Shown here in pieces: positions 27,528 to 36,297 of a stretch of DNA of 64,000 nucleotides (its first letter is position 1; each line of letters starts with the position of its first letter). Both the position numbers and the translations under genes were made by a program. This DNA is from SAR116 cluster bacterium AG-447-A06. Lineage in GTDB: Bacteria > Pseudomonadota > Alphaproteobacteria > Puniceispirillales > Puniceispirillaceae. The notes under the pieces were generated by a model, which searched no databases, was not told where the DNA came from, and saw nothing but the letters and a program-made list of their open reading frames with translations. Location of the stretch: NCBI GenBank assembly GCA_003212345.1, contig QCPZ01000002.1:62001-126000 (forward strand), in the 5' to 3' direction.

Positions 27528-28439
27528 ATGCTGGTAGGTCAAAAAACAAAACAACAAGCGATTATTTCGATGAAAAAGCAAAATTTATCAAATACTCCAT
27601 TAGATGCTGCGGCACGTCAGGCTGCTCCGGCTGTGATATGTTATCCCACCACTGACTTGCCTCAACCTGACATGGTCAATTTAGAGCGCGCGAGAATCAA
27701 TCTTACCAAAATTAGCGAAACCATTGTTCCACCCCGTGATGCTCGCTGTTTTGAAGTGCAAAAAGGCCATTTTTTTAGGATTAACAGTATCGATGGCCCC
27801 CAAGTCGGCGATTTAAACATCTGGTCAAAGACCAACCTTGCAGAACATTTTTACGCAGGAAAGACACGAGCAATACACGGAACGCACCTATCCACCGGCG
27901 ATCGTATGTGGTCCAGCTTTCCCTCTATGCGCCCCCTAGCGACAATCAGTCATGACACCCTAGACTGGTATGGATGGGACGATAGTGGCGGGTCGGTACA
28001 TGATGTTATTGGCACTCGATGTGACCCCTACACAGCGAAGCTTTTGAGTGGTATCGACTATCATCACTGCTGTCATTCGAATTTGATCCGCGCGCTTTCC
28101 GCACATTGTAAGCTTGATTATGCAAAGGCCGAGCCTTTGGTTCATGATGTATTGAATGTTTTTATGTGCACCGGCTTTACAAAAGACACACACCAATATT
28201 TCATGAAAGCAAGTCCAGTCAGGCCGGGCGATTTTATCGAATTCTTTGCTGAGACAGATTTAATTTGCGGCCTGTCTGCCTGTCCAGGTGGCGATTGTTC
28301 ATCCGAACACTCATCAGATAATGCTGTATGCTATCCACTTCTTGTTGAAGTTTTTCATTCCTCTAGCGCAGCGTTAAATGATTTTCCATATTTACCAAAA
28401 TCACAATATAAACTCTCACGCCCAGATGGTTCCAAATAA
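27528..28439 (+). CDS. DUF1989 (urea carboxylase-associated family) protein
   Basis: 303 residues with the DUF1989 domain from about residue 50: IVPPRDARCFEVQKGHFFRI, VGDLNIWSKTNLAEHF, then CDPYTAKLLSG, HHCCHSNLIRAL and FMCTGFTKD. The cysteines and histidines of these motifs could bind metal. Related DUF1989 proteins (CgdA/CgdB) act as carboxyguanidine deiminase in guanidine breakdown, and others lie near urea carboxylase. Its place behind ubiX hints that the pathway liberates a nitrogen compound, but this is inference. The first 40 or so residues are poorly conserved, and ATG 27570 is an alternative start. Confidence 0.78.
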   Translation: MLVGQKTKQQAIISMKKQNLSNTPLDAAARQAAPAVICYPTTDLPQPDMVNLERARINLTKISETIVPPRDARCFEVQKGHFFRINSIDGPQVGDLNIWSKTNLAEHFYAGKTRAIHGTHLSTGDRMWSSFPSMRPLATISHDTLDWYGWDDSGGSVHDVIGTRCDPYTAKLLSGIDYHHCCHSNLIRALSAHCKLDYAKAEPLVHDVLNVFMCTGFTKDTHQYFMKASPVRPGDFIEFFAETDLICGLSACPGGDCSSEHSSDNAVCYPLLVEVFHSSSAALNDFPYLPKSQYKLSRPDGSK

Positions 28440-28649
28440 GCCAAGGGTAGGACCAATCTCAACATTTATAATAAGCAGTTAAAACCCGCTCTAGTAACTT
28501 TAATTGACCGTAATTCCAAAGGTGACTTCAATAACTCAAACGAGACTTTCATTCTTATTACTAAAATCAACAATGCTAAGTGATAAAATCATCATTTTTG
28601 CTAAAATCGCAAAATAATTTTGATCCACCTTAATCAATTGAAAAAAATG

Positions 28650-28799
28650 TATAATTCCAGACATCTCCTTTCGTGTAGCTTTTTCATCTTGATTTAGGAA
28701 GAGAAAAAATCACTAATCGCTTCGGGCAAGCGGCATTATGCCACATTGGCTAGCCGTTTGTGGTGGGGAGTCGAGTAATACGTTAACGGAGGTACTCTG
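28650..28799 (+). promoter_or_regulatory. Predicted proteorhodopsin promoter and structured 5' leader
   Basis: The 360 bases before the opsin gene hold no reading frame. A perfect -10 box TATAAT lies at 28650-28655 without a good -35 partner. Three hairpins can form in the roughly 140-base leader: CGCTT/AAGCG at 28718-28732, CCACA/TGTGG enclosing the palindrome GGCTAGCC at 28741-28763, and GAGTA/TACTC at 28773-28797, whose loop holds the ribosome site GGAGG (28788-28792). The last one could hide or present the site. All of this is by eye; no folding was computed. Confidence 0.4.
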
Positions 28800-29579
28800 A
28801 TGAGTTTTCTAACTGCGAGAGGCGTAAAAGCTTCTTTGGCAACAGCGGCGCTGACATTATTACCAGTAAGCGCAAATGCTGCCACAACTATGCTCCAATC
28901 GAATGACTACGTGGGCATATCTTTCTGGACTATTTCAATGGCCATGGTTGCCGCTACCGTTTTCTTCCTGATGGAAGCCGGACGGATGGGTGGCAAATGG
29001 AGGACGTCGCTTACAGTTGGCGCCCTTGTCACTTTGGTTGCAGCTGTTCACTACTTCTACATGAGGGATGTCTGGGCATCCACCGGTGCTAGCCCGACCG
29101 TTTATCGGTATGTAGATTGGCTGATCACTGTTCCGCTTCAAATGGTCGAATTCTACTTCATTCTCGCGGCTGTCACCGTCGTCAGCTCAGGCGTCTTCTG
29201 GCGTTTGATGATTGGTTCTCTGGTGATGCTAGTAGCAGGCTACATGGGCGAAGCAGGTTTGGCTCCTGCGTGGCCAGCATTCATCGTGGGCATGTTGGGA
29301 TGGGGTTACATTCTATACGAAATCTTTGCCGGTGAAGCTGGCAGGGTTTCAGCCGAGTCAGCTCCAGCAGGGGTTCAGTCAGCCTTTGGCACCATGCGTT
29401 TGATCGTCACTGTAGGATGGGCAATCTATCCACTCGGTTACTTCTTAGGCTACCTAAATGGCTCTGTTGATGCTGTGACTTTGAACGTGATCTACAACGT
29501 CGCAGACGTTGTTAACAAGATCGCCTTCGTCGGCATTATCTGGGCTGCAGCAAACGCTGCAACTTCAGACAGCAAATAA
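28800..29579 (+). CDS. Proteorhodopsin, blue-tuned light-driven proton pump
   Basis: 259 residues with a signal peptide ending in SANA and seven membrane helices. Using green proteorhodopsin numbering (offset 9), the proton acceptor Asp97 is Asp106, Thr101 is Thr110, the donor Glu108 is Glu117 and the retinal lysine Lys231 is Lys240 in VADVVNK. His75 is His84. The spectral switch position 105 is Gln114, the residue of blue-absorbing types. These D-T-E residues mark an outward proton pump. It leads the retinal operon, with a strong GGAGG site 7 bases before ATG and a hairpin directly behind it. Confidence 0.97.
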   Translation: MSFLTARGVKASLATAALTLLPVSANAATTMLQSNDYVGISFWTISMAMVAATVFFLMEAGRMGGKWRTSLTVGALVTLVAAVHYFYMRDVWASTGASPTVYRYVDWLITVPLQMVEFYFILAAVTVVSSGVFWRLMIGSLVMLVAGYMGEAGLAPAWPAFIVGMLGWGYILYEIFAGEAGRVSAESAPAGVQSAFGTMRLIVTVGWAIYPLGYFLGYLNGSVDAVTLNVIYNVADVVNKIAFVGIIWAAANAATSDSK

Positions 29580-29585
29580 GAAATT

Positions 29586-29616
29586 GGGGGGGGGCTGGAA
29601 ATCCGGCCCCCCCTTT
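29586..29616 (+). terminator. GC-rich hairpin between proteorhodopsin and crtE
   Basis: Nine G, then CTGG-AAAT-CCGG and seven C form a stem of about 11 pairs (one G-U pair) with a four-base loop, followed by only three T. It begins 6 bases after the opsin stop and 63 bases before crtE. Its weak T tract suggests partial termination or a 3' stabiliser rather than a full stop, which would set opsin transcript above carotenoid enzyme transcript. Confidence 0.65.
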
Positions 29617-29648
29617 ACCACTATCAGCTTAATAGATAGAGGCATCCA

Positions 29649-30671
29649 ATGAATGAATTGTCGACATTGCGAAACCTTACCTATGAAAAATTGTTACTGT
29701 CTTCATCTATTTGCCTTGTCGATAAAAATACTGTTCAAAAGTTAATTGTTAGCCGCCTACCAACTCATGACCAGCCGTTGGGCAGAGCAGCTGCCCACCA
29801 CTTCAGCAAACCTGGGAAGATGCTTCGTGCCCAGATGGCGATGCATGGTGCTGACGCTCTGCAAATAAACCAAGCCGCAGCGATAAGATGGGCCGCTGCT
29901 GTTGAAGTGCTTCACAACGCATCATTGGTGCATGACGATATCTGTGATGGTGATAAACAACGCCGTGGTAATCAGGCCGTTTGGGCAAAATTTGGTCGCA
30001 ATGTTGCACTGACACTTGGTGATTGGCTGATTGCACAGTCTTTTGAATTTGCCGCCGAAGCTGCAGAAATTTCGAACACTCCCAGGCTAATGCGGATTCT
30101 AGCCCAACATATGTCCCGAACAACCGCCGGCGAAGCCATGGAATTGGAATGGGATGGTAGTCTTAGTTGGGATGCTTACCTGACCATCGCCGCTGATAAA
30201 ACTGCACCACTTTTAACTGCTCCGCTTCAAGGCATTGCAGTAATGGCTGGGGATCAACACGCCGAACAGACAATTTTTGCATATTTCCGTGATCTGGGTG
30301 AGGCCTACCAAATTGGCAATGACATCGCTAATTTTAATGGTAATGATGGCGCTAAATTGGTTGCTGGCGACCTCGCTCGTCGTGCTCCAAACGCTGTAAC
30401 GCTCTCGTTTGTTGACAAATTAGATGCTAATGAACGCGTTATTTTTGAGCAATGGTACAAAAGTGGCGACATAAAAGATTTAGCCGCATGGCGTGAACGT
30501 GTATTACATTCAGTTGCAATTAAAGCCGCCTCTCACCGAATGTTCGCAGCATTAGATCGAGCAGAAAAGAAGGCTGAACGCCTGTCTGTTGAGCTATCTG
30601 ATGTAACAACACCAGTTCAAAAGCTGATTAATCGGGCATGTACTGCAGCCTGCACCAATTCTGTCTCCTAG
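29649..30671 (+). CDS. crtE: Geranylgeranyl diphosphate synthase-type polyprenyl synthetase (CrtE)
   Basis: 340 residues of the trans-prenyltransferase family. The first aspartate-rich motif D-D-I-C-D (96-100) is followed by the R-R-G-N of the same helix. The KPGKMLRAQM segment supplies pyrophosphate-binding residues. The second aspartate-rich motif, normally D-D-x-x-D, reads N-D-I-A-N at 224-228 within AYQIGNDIANF, which is unusual for a catalytically normal enzyme. Context (opsin, crtI, crtB, crtY, blh) supports GGPP synthesis for beta-carotene. If the altered motif disables it, another GGPP synthase must exist in the genome. Confidence 0.88.
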   Translation: MNELSTLRNLTYEKLLLSSSICLVDKNTVQKLIVSRLPTHDQPLGRAAAHHFSKPGKMLRAQMAMHGADALQINQAAAIRWAAAVEVLHNASLVHDDICDGDKQRRGNQAVWAKFGRNVALTLGDWLIAQSFEFAAEAAEISNTPRLMRILAQHMSRTTAGEAMELEWDGSLSWDAYLTIAADKTAPLLTAPLQGIAVMAGDQHAEQTIFAYFRDLGEAYQIGNDIANFNGNDGAKLVAGDLARRAPNAVTLSFVDKLDANERVIFEQWYKSGDIKDLAAWRERVLHSVAIKAASHRMFAALDRAEKKAERLSVELSDVTTPVQKLINRACTAACTNSVS

Positions 30672-30710
30672 AGCGCTGTTTATGATCTTTGAAAATTTCC
30701 TTTCTGAAGA

Positions 30711-32249
30711 ATGGAGCCCAATACTTTGCTAAAAGCTGGAGGCAAGGTGATTGTGATTGGCGCTGGGTTTGGAGGTATCGCCGTCGCTTTGCGCATGCGC
30801 GCCCGTGGGTATGATGTGACGCTACTTGACCGGCTACCAGCAATTGGTGGTCGGGCCCAGGTATTTGAGCGTGGCGGCTTTCGCCATGATGCTGGCCCGA
30901 CCGTTATTACCGCACCTTTTTTATTCGATGAATTATTTGGCCTTTTTGGAGAAAAACGAGAAGATCATGTCGAGTTTCGTTCTCTGGATCCATGGTACCG
31001 ATTCTATTTTCATACTGGCGAGCAATTTGATTATCGCCCCTCGGTTGAAGACACCAACGCTGAAATAATGCGCTTTTCTCCTGATGATGTCGCTGGCTAT
31101 GCCAAGCTACTTCGCACCTCTAAAGCTATTTTTGAAATCGGCTTTGAAAAGTTAGCTGACAAGCCTTTTTCAAAATTCACTACCATGATTGCCCAAATTC
31201 CAAGCCTATTGCGGCTACAAAGTTATTATTCTGTTGCTGGCATTGTTAATAAATATATAAAGCACCCACTTTTGCGGCAGGCCTTTTCTATCCATCCATT
31301 GTTAGTTGGCGGCAATCCATTCAGCACTACATCGATATACGCCCTCATTCATTACCTTGAGCGGCGTTGGGGTGTTTTTTTTGCTATGGGGGGCACAGGC
31401 CAGCTAGTTTCGGCCTTGAATGCCCTATTGCAGCGCGCTGGGGTCAAAGTAGTTTTGGATACCGATATTACCAGCATTGATATACAGGATGGCAAAGCCG
31501 TTGGCGCGACCGCAAGCAACGGCAAATATTATCCGGCTGATCGCGTTATCTGTAATGGGGACCCACCAACGGTGTACCGGCAAATGATGCCCGCCAAACA
31601 CGCAAATAGAAAACGCTTGATGCCGGACAAATTGACTCAATACTCTATGGGCCTTTTTGTTTTGTTTTTTGGCACAAAAAAACGCTACGACAATATTGCC
31701 CACCACACAATCTGGATGGGGCCACGTTACAAGGAGTTACTGGCCGATATTTTTAATCGAAAAATCCTTGCTGATGATTTCTCGTTATATTTGCACCGAC
31801 CAACGGCCACTGATGAGAGTTTTGCCCCAAATGGCTGTGATAGCTTTTATGTTTTGTGTCCCGTGCCAAACTTGCGCGCGTCAATTAACTGGGATGAAAG
31901 CGGCCTTAAATTGCAGGATCGGATTATCAAGGCACTTGCTGATACGATCCTACCTGATCTGGATAAAGTCATTTCAGACCAGTTCTACATGACACCCGAA
32001 GATTTCAAGAATGACTACAGGTCGATGTATGGAGCTGGATTTTCAATTGCGCCTATCTTCATGCAGTCGGCGTGGTTTCGTTTTCACAATCGTGATCCAC
32101 ATATCCCCAATTTATATTTTGCGGCGGCCGGCGCGCACCCAGGCGCAGGTATACCCGGCGTTCTATGTTCAGCAAAAGTGGTGGAAAGTCTAGTTGATGA
32201 AGATGAAAAAAAACAAGCCATCGCCACGGCAAGGGTTGATGCGCTATAA
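30711..32249 (+). CDS. crtI: Phytoene desaturase (CrtI)
   Basis: 512 residues. N-terminal FAD motif VIVIGAGFGGIAVALRMRARG, then GGRAQVFERGGFRHDAGPTVI, and the C-terminal LYFAAAGAHPGAGIPGVL are CrtI hallmarks. Length and motif spacing fit a bacterial all-trans-lycopene-forming desaturase that converts phytoene in four steps. It starts 40 bases after crtE and ends 34 bases before crtB, within the retinal operon. The TIGR02734 family can also contain other carotenoid desaturases, but the downstream lycopene cyclase supports lycopene as product. Confidence 0.95.
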   Translation: MEPNTLLKAGGKVIVIGAGFGGIAVALRMRARGYDVTLLDRLPAIGGRAQVFERGGFRHDAGPTVITAPFLFDELFGLFGEKREDHVEFRSLDPWYRFYFHTGEQFDYRPSVEDTNAEIMRFSPDDVAGYAKLLRTSKAIFEIGFEKLADKPFSKFTTMIAQIPSLLRLQSYYSVAGIVNKYIKHPLLRQAFSIHPLLVGGNPFSTTSIYALIHYLERRWGVFFAMGGTGQLVSALNALLQRAGVKVVLDTDITSIDIQDGKAVGATASNGKYYPADRVICNGDPPTVYRQMMPAKHANRKRLMPDKLTQYSMGLFVLFFGTKKRYDNIAHHTIWMGPRYKELLADIFNRKILADDFSLYLHRPTATDESFAPNGCDSFYVLCPVPNLRASINWDESGLKLQDRIIKALADTILPDLDKVISDQFYMTPEDFKNDYRSMYGAGFSIAPIFMQSAWFRFHNRDPHIPNLYFAAAGAHPGAGIPGVLCSAKVVESLVDEDEKKQAIATARVDAL

Positions 32250-32282
32250 TCATGCATTGGCATGGTGAAGAATTGGTAAAAA

Positions 32283-33206
32283 ATGGTGACCGCAGCCCTT
32301 AGCGAAACATTGACACCTGATAAAACCCTTGCCGTATATGGCAAGAGCTTTAATTGGGCCAGGCGTTTTCTTGGCCAAAAAATGGGCGCCGATGCCGCTC
32401 GTCTTTATCAGTTTTGCCGCGTCCTTGATGATATGGCTGACGGAGACATTGAAAATGGACAACACCGGCTTCGGTCCATTCGTAGAGAGTTTGTATCCGT
32501 TGGTGGACCTCTTGATCCGCTGATGGTTGTCTTTAAGCCTTTTCTCCACAAACATCACTGCTCGCCTGATGTGGTCGTGGCATTAATTGATGGACTGTTA
32601 AGCGATCAAAAACCAGTACGAATTAAAACTGAAACGGAATTACTTGTATACGCCTATCGTGTTGCCGGCACAGTTGGTATTCTCATGTGTGATATCCTGA
32701 ACTGCCACCATAAAAACGCGCTGCATCATGCGATGGATCTAGGTATCGCTATGCAGCTAACCAATATTGCTCGTGATGTCCTAGAAGATGCTGAAATGGG
32801 CCGCCGCTACCTCCCTGAAAGCTGGGTTGGTGATCTGCAACCGTCGCGAATTGTTACCCTTGCCAAAACCCCATTAGCCAACGAAGCCGTCGCCGTCACC
32901 ACCGCCGTTGAAAAACTGCTTAACCTTGCTGATGATTATTACAAAAGTGGCATGGAGGGATTTTTATATCTGCCGCTTCGCGCTCATATCTCGATTGCTA
33001 TTGCGGCACACGTATATCGCCAGATTGGTATTCAGTTACGCCTTAAACAACATGGTTGGCATCGTGGGCGCGAGGTCACTAGCCGGTTTACGAAAATAAT
33101 TTGTAGCATAAAAGCACTCGGAAGTTTGGTTAAGCGCGGGCATCCTTATGCCCAGCATAATGCTGCGCTTCATGAACCTATTAAGGGGCTTCCCCATGTC
33201 AGGTAA
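32283..33206 (+). CDS. crtB: Phytoene synthase (CrtB)
   Basis: 307 residues of the squalene/phytoene synthase family. The two aspartate-rich motifs are D-D-M-A-D (in RVLDDMADGDIE) and D-V-L-E-D (in NIARDVLEDAEMGRRYLP). It condenses two GGPP to phytoene. Its stop lies within the next gene: crtY begins at 33196, so they overlap by 11 bases. Confidence 0.94.
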   Translation: MVTAALSETLTPDKTLAVYGKSFNWARRFLGQKMGADAARLYQFCRVLDDMADGDIENGQHRLRSIRREFVSVGGPLDPLMVVFKPFLHKHHCSPDVVVALIDGLLSDQKPVRIKTETELLVYAYRVAGTVGILMCDILNCHHKNALHHAMDLGIAMQLTNIARDVLEDAEMGRRYLPESWVGDLQPSRIVTLAKTPLANEAVAVTTAVEKLLNLADDYYKSGMEGFLYLPLRAHISIAIAAHVYRQIGIQLRLKQHGWHRGREVTSRFTKIICSIKALGSLVKRGHPYAQHNAALHEPIKGLPHVR

Positions 33207-34347
33207 GGCGTCAGACAATAGAGTTAACAGCGGGCAGGCTAAAATGCCTATTGCCGTTCTTGGAGCGGGCTGCGCTGCTCTATCGCTCGCCGCTAGAAGC
33301 AATGCGTTCTCGTCGCATCAGTTTACTATTATCGACCCAGAAACCCATGCGTCAGACGATCATATTTGGGGGTTCTGGGCAATGCCGTGGCTGGACCATG
33401 TAACAAGCGTTACCCGGAAAACATGGCATAATTGGCGCATTATCAGTCCCGATCTAATGTTAGACTTATCATCTAAAACCCATCCCTATTGCGCCCTCAA
33501 CCGACATGATTGGCTGACCCACTGCCGTCAACGGGCTAAAGATGCCGGGGTTACCATTGTGCATAGCCTAGATCATCTAAATCCTAAACAAATCCTTGAT
33601 AGTCGGCCACCTAAGTCCCCTCCAGGTGCTTTGTTGCAACATTTTTTAGGTTATGAAATCACAAGTAATCACGATGTGTTTAGCCCGGATACAGCCATTT
33701 TAATGGACTTCAGATGTGACCAAAGCCGTGGTGTTCATTTTATCTACTTCCTTCCTTTTACCCAGCGGCGCGCACTTGTTGAGTCTACATTATTTTCCAC
33801 CTCATTGGTGTCTGAAGATTTTTACGACAAAGCTATTAAGCATTATCTAGCTAACCATCTTGGGTGTACAGATTACACTATAAGGCGCCGTGAGCGAGGC
33901 GTAATTCCAATGGCTCGTTTGCAACAGCGCGATCCAGATCTAATCGGCATTGGCGCAAATGGAGGTGCCATCCGGCCATCTAGCGGTTATGCTTTTAGCT
34001 TCATCCAGAAGCAGATTGACGAGATGTCAAACAACGCAAAGCCCGGAAAACCGCTTCAGGTAAAAAGCCCCCACAGCCGTTTTGAACTTATGATGGACCA
34101 AATTTTTTTAAGGGTTATCCGCAGTCAACCCACTCTGGCACCGGTTATTTTCACGTCACTAGCGCGTCACCTAAACGGTGATGAATTTGCCTGTTTTTTA
34201 AGTGGAAAATCAAGCATGAAAATATGGTTAAAAGTTGTTTTTGCAATGCCAACATGGCCATTTTTATTCTCTTTGCTGCCACACAAAACAAAAAAATATC
34301 GAGAAAAACAAAACACCAGAGACCAAAACCTCGGGCAAAACAAATGA
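33196..34347 (+). CDS. crtY: Lycopene beta-cyclase (CrtY)
   Basis: 383 residues. The N-terminal dinucleotide motif (IAVLGAGCAALSLA), the HIWGFWAMPWLDHV segment and LMDFRCDQSRGVHFIYFLPF in the middle are typical of bacterial CrtY; the last includes the family's substrate-side region. It cyclises both ends of lycopene to give beta-carotene. ATG 33196 is chosen because upstream in-frame starts lie deep in crtB. Its stop overlaps the start of blh as ATGA, indicating coupled translation. Confidence 0.93.
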   Translation: MSGKASDNRVNSGQAKMPIAVLGAGCAALSLAARSNAFSSHQFTIIDPETHASDDHIWGFWAMPWLDHVTSVTRKTWHNWRIISPDLMLDLSSKTHPYCALNRHDWLTHCRQRAKDAGVTIVHSLDHLNPKQILDSRPPKSPPGALLQHFLGYEITSNHDVFSPDTAILMDFRCDQSRGVHFIYFLPFTQRRALVESTLFSTSLVSEDFYDKAIKHYLANHLGCTDYTIRRRERGVIPMARLQQRDPDLIGIGANGGAIRPSSGYAFSFIQKQIDEMSNNAKPGKPLQVKSPHSRFELMMDQIFLRVIRSQPTLAPVIFTSLARHLNGDEFACFLSGKSSMKIWLKVVFAMPTWPFLFSLLPHKTKKYREKQNTRDQNLGQNK

Positions 34348-35177
34348 TAGAGCAATTCATCACACTTGATATTATCAATCTCTGTGCATTGCTATTTGTG
34401 ATTTTAATAGGTTTGCCACATGGTGCGTTTGATGGAGCCATTGCAGCCCATCTTGGCGCCGGAAAATCCGCTTACACTGCAGCGAAATTCATTATTTACT
34501 ACGGCCTTACATCAGCAACAATCATTGCCTTATGGATTGCCTTACCAGGCGAAATGCTGGCGCTGTTTTTGATAATATCAGTTATCCATTTCGGTTGGGG
34601 CGATGCCAGCGCCAAGACCGGCTTACCATTTTTTGTGCAAATTGTTCTCCATGGTGGAGTTCCTGTCTTCGGCGTTATCTATTTTCATCCAGATGAGGTG
34701 GCGTCGTTATTTTCTATTTTAACCTTTGGCGCACCGGACCTAGCTATGCGTTTAGGCCAGCTTGCAGCCCCAATATTGCTATGCCTTGGCGTTCTTTATG
34801 CGGTGCTTGCATTACATGAATCAGCTCTGCGAAGAAGGTTCATAGAGATAATAATCATCACCGCTCTTTTGGCAGCTTTACCACCGCTTGTTGGTTTTGC
34901 ATTATATTTCTGTATCATTCACACCAGCAGGCATATGCGAAGGATTTGGCATATCTTGACAGCTACAGCGGCGCCAAAGCGCCTCATAATGCAAGCCACG
35001 GGCTACACCATTGCCAGTTGGCTGTTTGGCGCGGTAGCATTTTTCTGGCTGAATGAGAGCACATTAGAAGCCGAACTTATACAAATTATTTTCATTGGCC
35101 TTGCGGCATTAACGGTGCCACATATGATACTTGTTGACGGGTTTTTTCGAACTGAAAGAAAGGACCGCTCAGAATGA
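34344..35177 (+). CDS. blh: Beta-carotene 15,15'-dioxygenase (Blh)
   Basis: 277 residues with about seven or eight membrane helices. Conserved histidines that bind the active-site iron in this family are seen in L-P-H-G-A-F-D (His26), V-I-H-F-G-W-G-D, I-I-H-T-S-R-H and V-P-H-M-I-L-V-D. It splits beta-carotene into two retinal molecules, providing the chromophore for the opsin. ATG 34344 overlaps the crtY stop by 4 bases. A longer frame from 34224 would overlap crtY by 124 bases and lacks conservation. Confidence 0.93.
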   Translation: MIEQFITLDIINLCALLFVILIGLPHGAFDGAIAAHLGAGKSAYTAAKFIIYYGLTSATIIALWIALPGEMLALFLIISVIHFGWGDASAKTGLPFFVQIVLHGGVPVFGVIYFHPDEVASLFSILTFGAPDLAMRLGQLAAPILLCLGVLYAVLALHESALRRRFIEIIIITALLAALPPLVGFALYFCIIHTSRHMRRIWHILTATAAPKRLIMQATGYTIASWLFGAVAFFWLNESTLEAELIQIIFIGLAALTVPHMILVDGFFRTERKDRSE

Positions 35178-36220
35178 CACCTAACCCAATTCGAGCTTCA
35201 TCACGGAAAGATGCACATATTGACTTAGCACTTGATCCTGAAACAAATTCTGAAGGCACAAATTCATTTGATCGCATGCGTTTTACACATTGTGCCTTGC
35301 CGGAACTTGACATTGCAGCGATTGATCTTACCACGTCATTTTGTGGCCGGCGCCTAAGCGCACCAATGATGATTGGCGCTATGACCGGCGGAACCGTGCG
35401 CGCCGAAGCTATTAACAGGGCACTTGCCACTGTTGCGCAAGAACAAAAGGTTGCCTTTGCCGTTGGGTCGCAACGCGCGGCTCTAGAAAGTGGTCAAACC
35501 GCGGCTTATTTGCGAGACCTTGCACCCGATATTCCGATTATTGGGAATCTAGGCGGCATCCAACTGGCCCGATCTAACGGCCTTGATCTTGCCAAAGCTG
35601 CGATTGATGATTTGCAGGCTGATGCAATTGCAATTCATCTGAACCCACTCCAAGAGACCGTGCAACCTGAGGGCGAAAACGACTGGCGTGGTGTGCGGGA
35701 CGCCATTGCTAAACTTGTTAGAACTGATATGGCACCGGTGATTGTTAAAGAAGTTGGTGCAGGCATTTCTGTTCAAGTTGCCAAAGAGCTGTTTGATTGC
35801 GGTGTCATGGCTGTTGATGTCGCAGGCTTTGGCGGCACAAATTGGGCCAGAATTGAGGCTGCACGCCGCGATTATGACACCAATCTTTTTATCCCGTTTT
35901 TGGATTGGGGCATACCAACACTTGACTGTCTACTAAACATGCGTGGGTTATTTCCGGGCCAACATATTATTGCGTCGGGTGGAGTGCGGAATGGATTGGA
36001 CGCCATGCGCGCTTACTGGCTCGGGGCGGAAACGATTTCACTTGCTGGGCCATTGCTGGCTCAGCTTCTCAGACATAATAAAACGCCATCGCCAGACAGC
36101 CTCTCAGGCCTCGTTGGCCAGTTGCAACGGCAAATGGCACTAACGCTGTTTCTCACCGGAGCACCAGACCTCGCAGCTTTTCGTAGCAAAGAAGCCTTGA
36201 TTGACAATAAATTTATATGA
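35174..36220 (+). CDS. fni: Type 2 isopentenyl-diphosphate delta-isomerase (Fni)
   Basis: 348 residues with the FMN-binding TIM barrel of type 2 isomerases: [19 protein letters not shown], the lysine in [12 protein letters not shown], and [12 protein letters not shown] and [11 protein letters not shown] near the C-terminus. It interconverts IPP and DMAPP, balancing precursors for crtE. It overlaps blh by 4 bases and is the last gene of the retinal operon. Confidence 0.95.
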   Translation: MTPNPIRASSRKDAHIDLALDPETNSEGTNSFDRMRFTHCALPELDIAAIDLTTSFCGRRLSAPMMIGAMTGGTVRAEAINRALATVAQEQKVAFAVGSQRAALESGQTAAYLRDLAPDIPIIGNLGGIQLARSNGLDLAKAAIDDLQADAIAIHLNPLQETVQPEGENDWRGVRDAIAKLVRTDMAPVIVKEVGAGISVQVAKELFDCGVMAVDVAGFGGTNWARIEAARRDYDTNLFIPFLDWGIPTLDCLLNMRGLFPGQHIIASGGVRNGLDAMRAYWLGAETISLAGPLLAQLLRHNKTPSPDSLSGLVGQLQRQMALTLFLTGAPDLAAFRSKEALIDNKFI

Positions 36221-36297
36221 GATCTCAGTCGGTTAAGTCAATATTTTACCTCGGTGAAAACCTGCCATCCAAAGATAATAGTTAAAGGGGTAAACCC

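Noticed and set aside
34224-34343. N-terminal extension of blh
   Set aside because: It overlaps crtY by over 100 bases with unconserved sequence; the ATGA overlap at 34344 is the usual arrangement.
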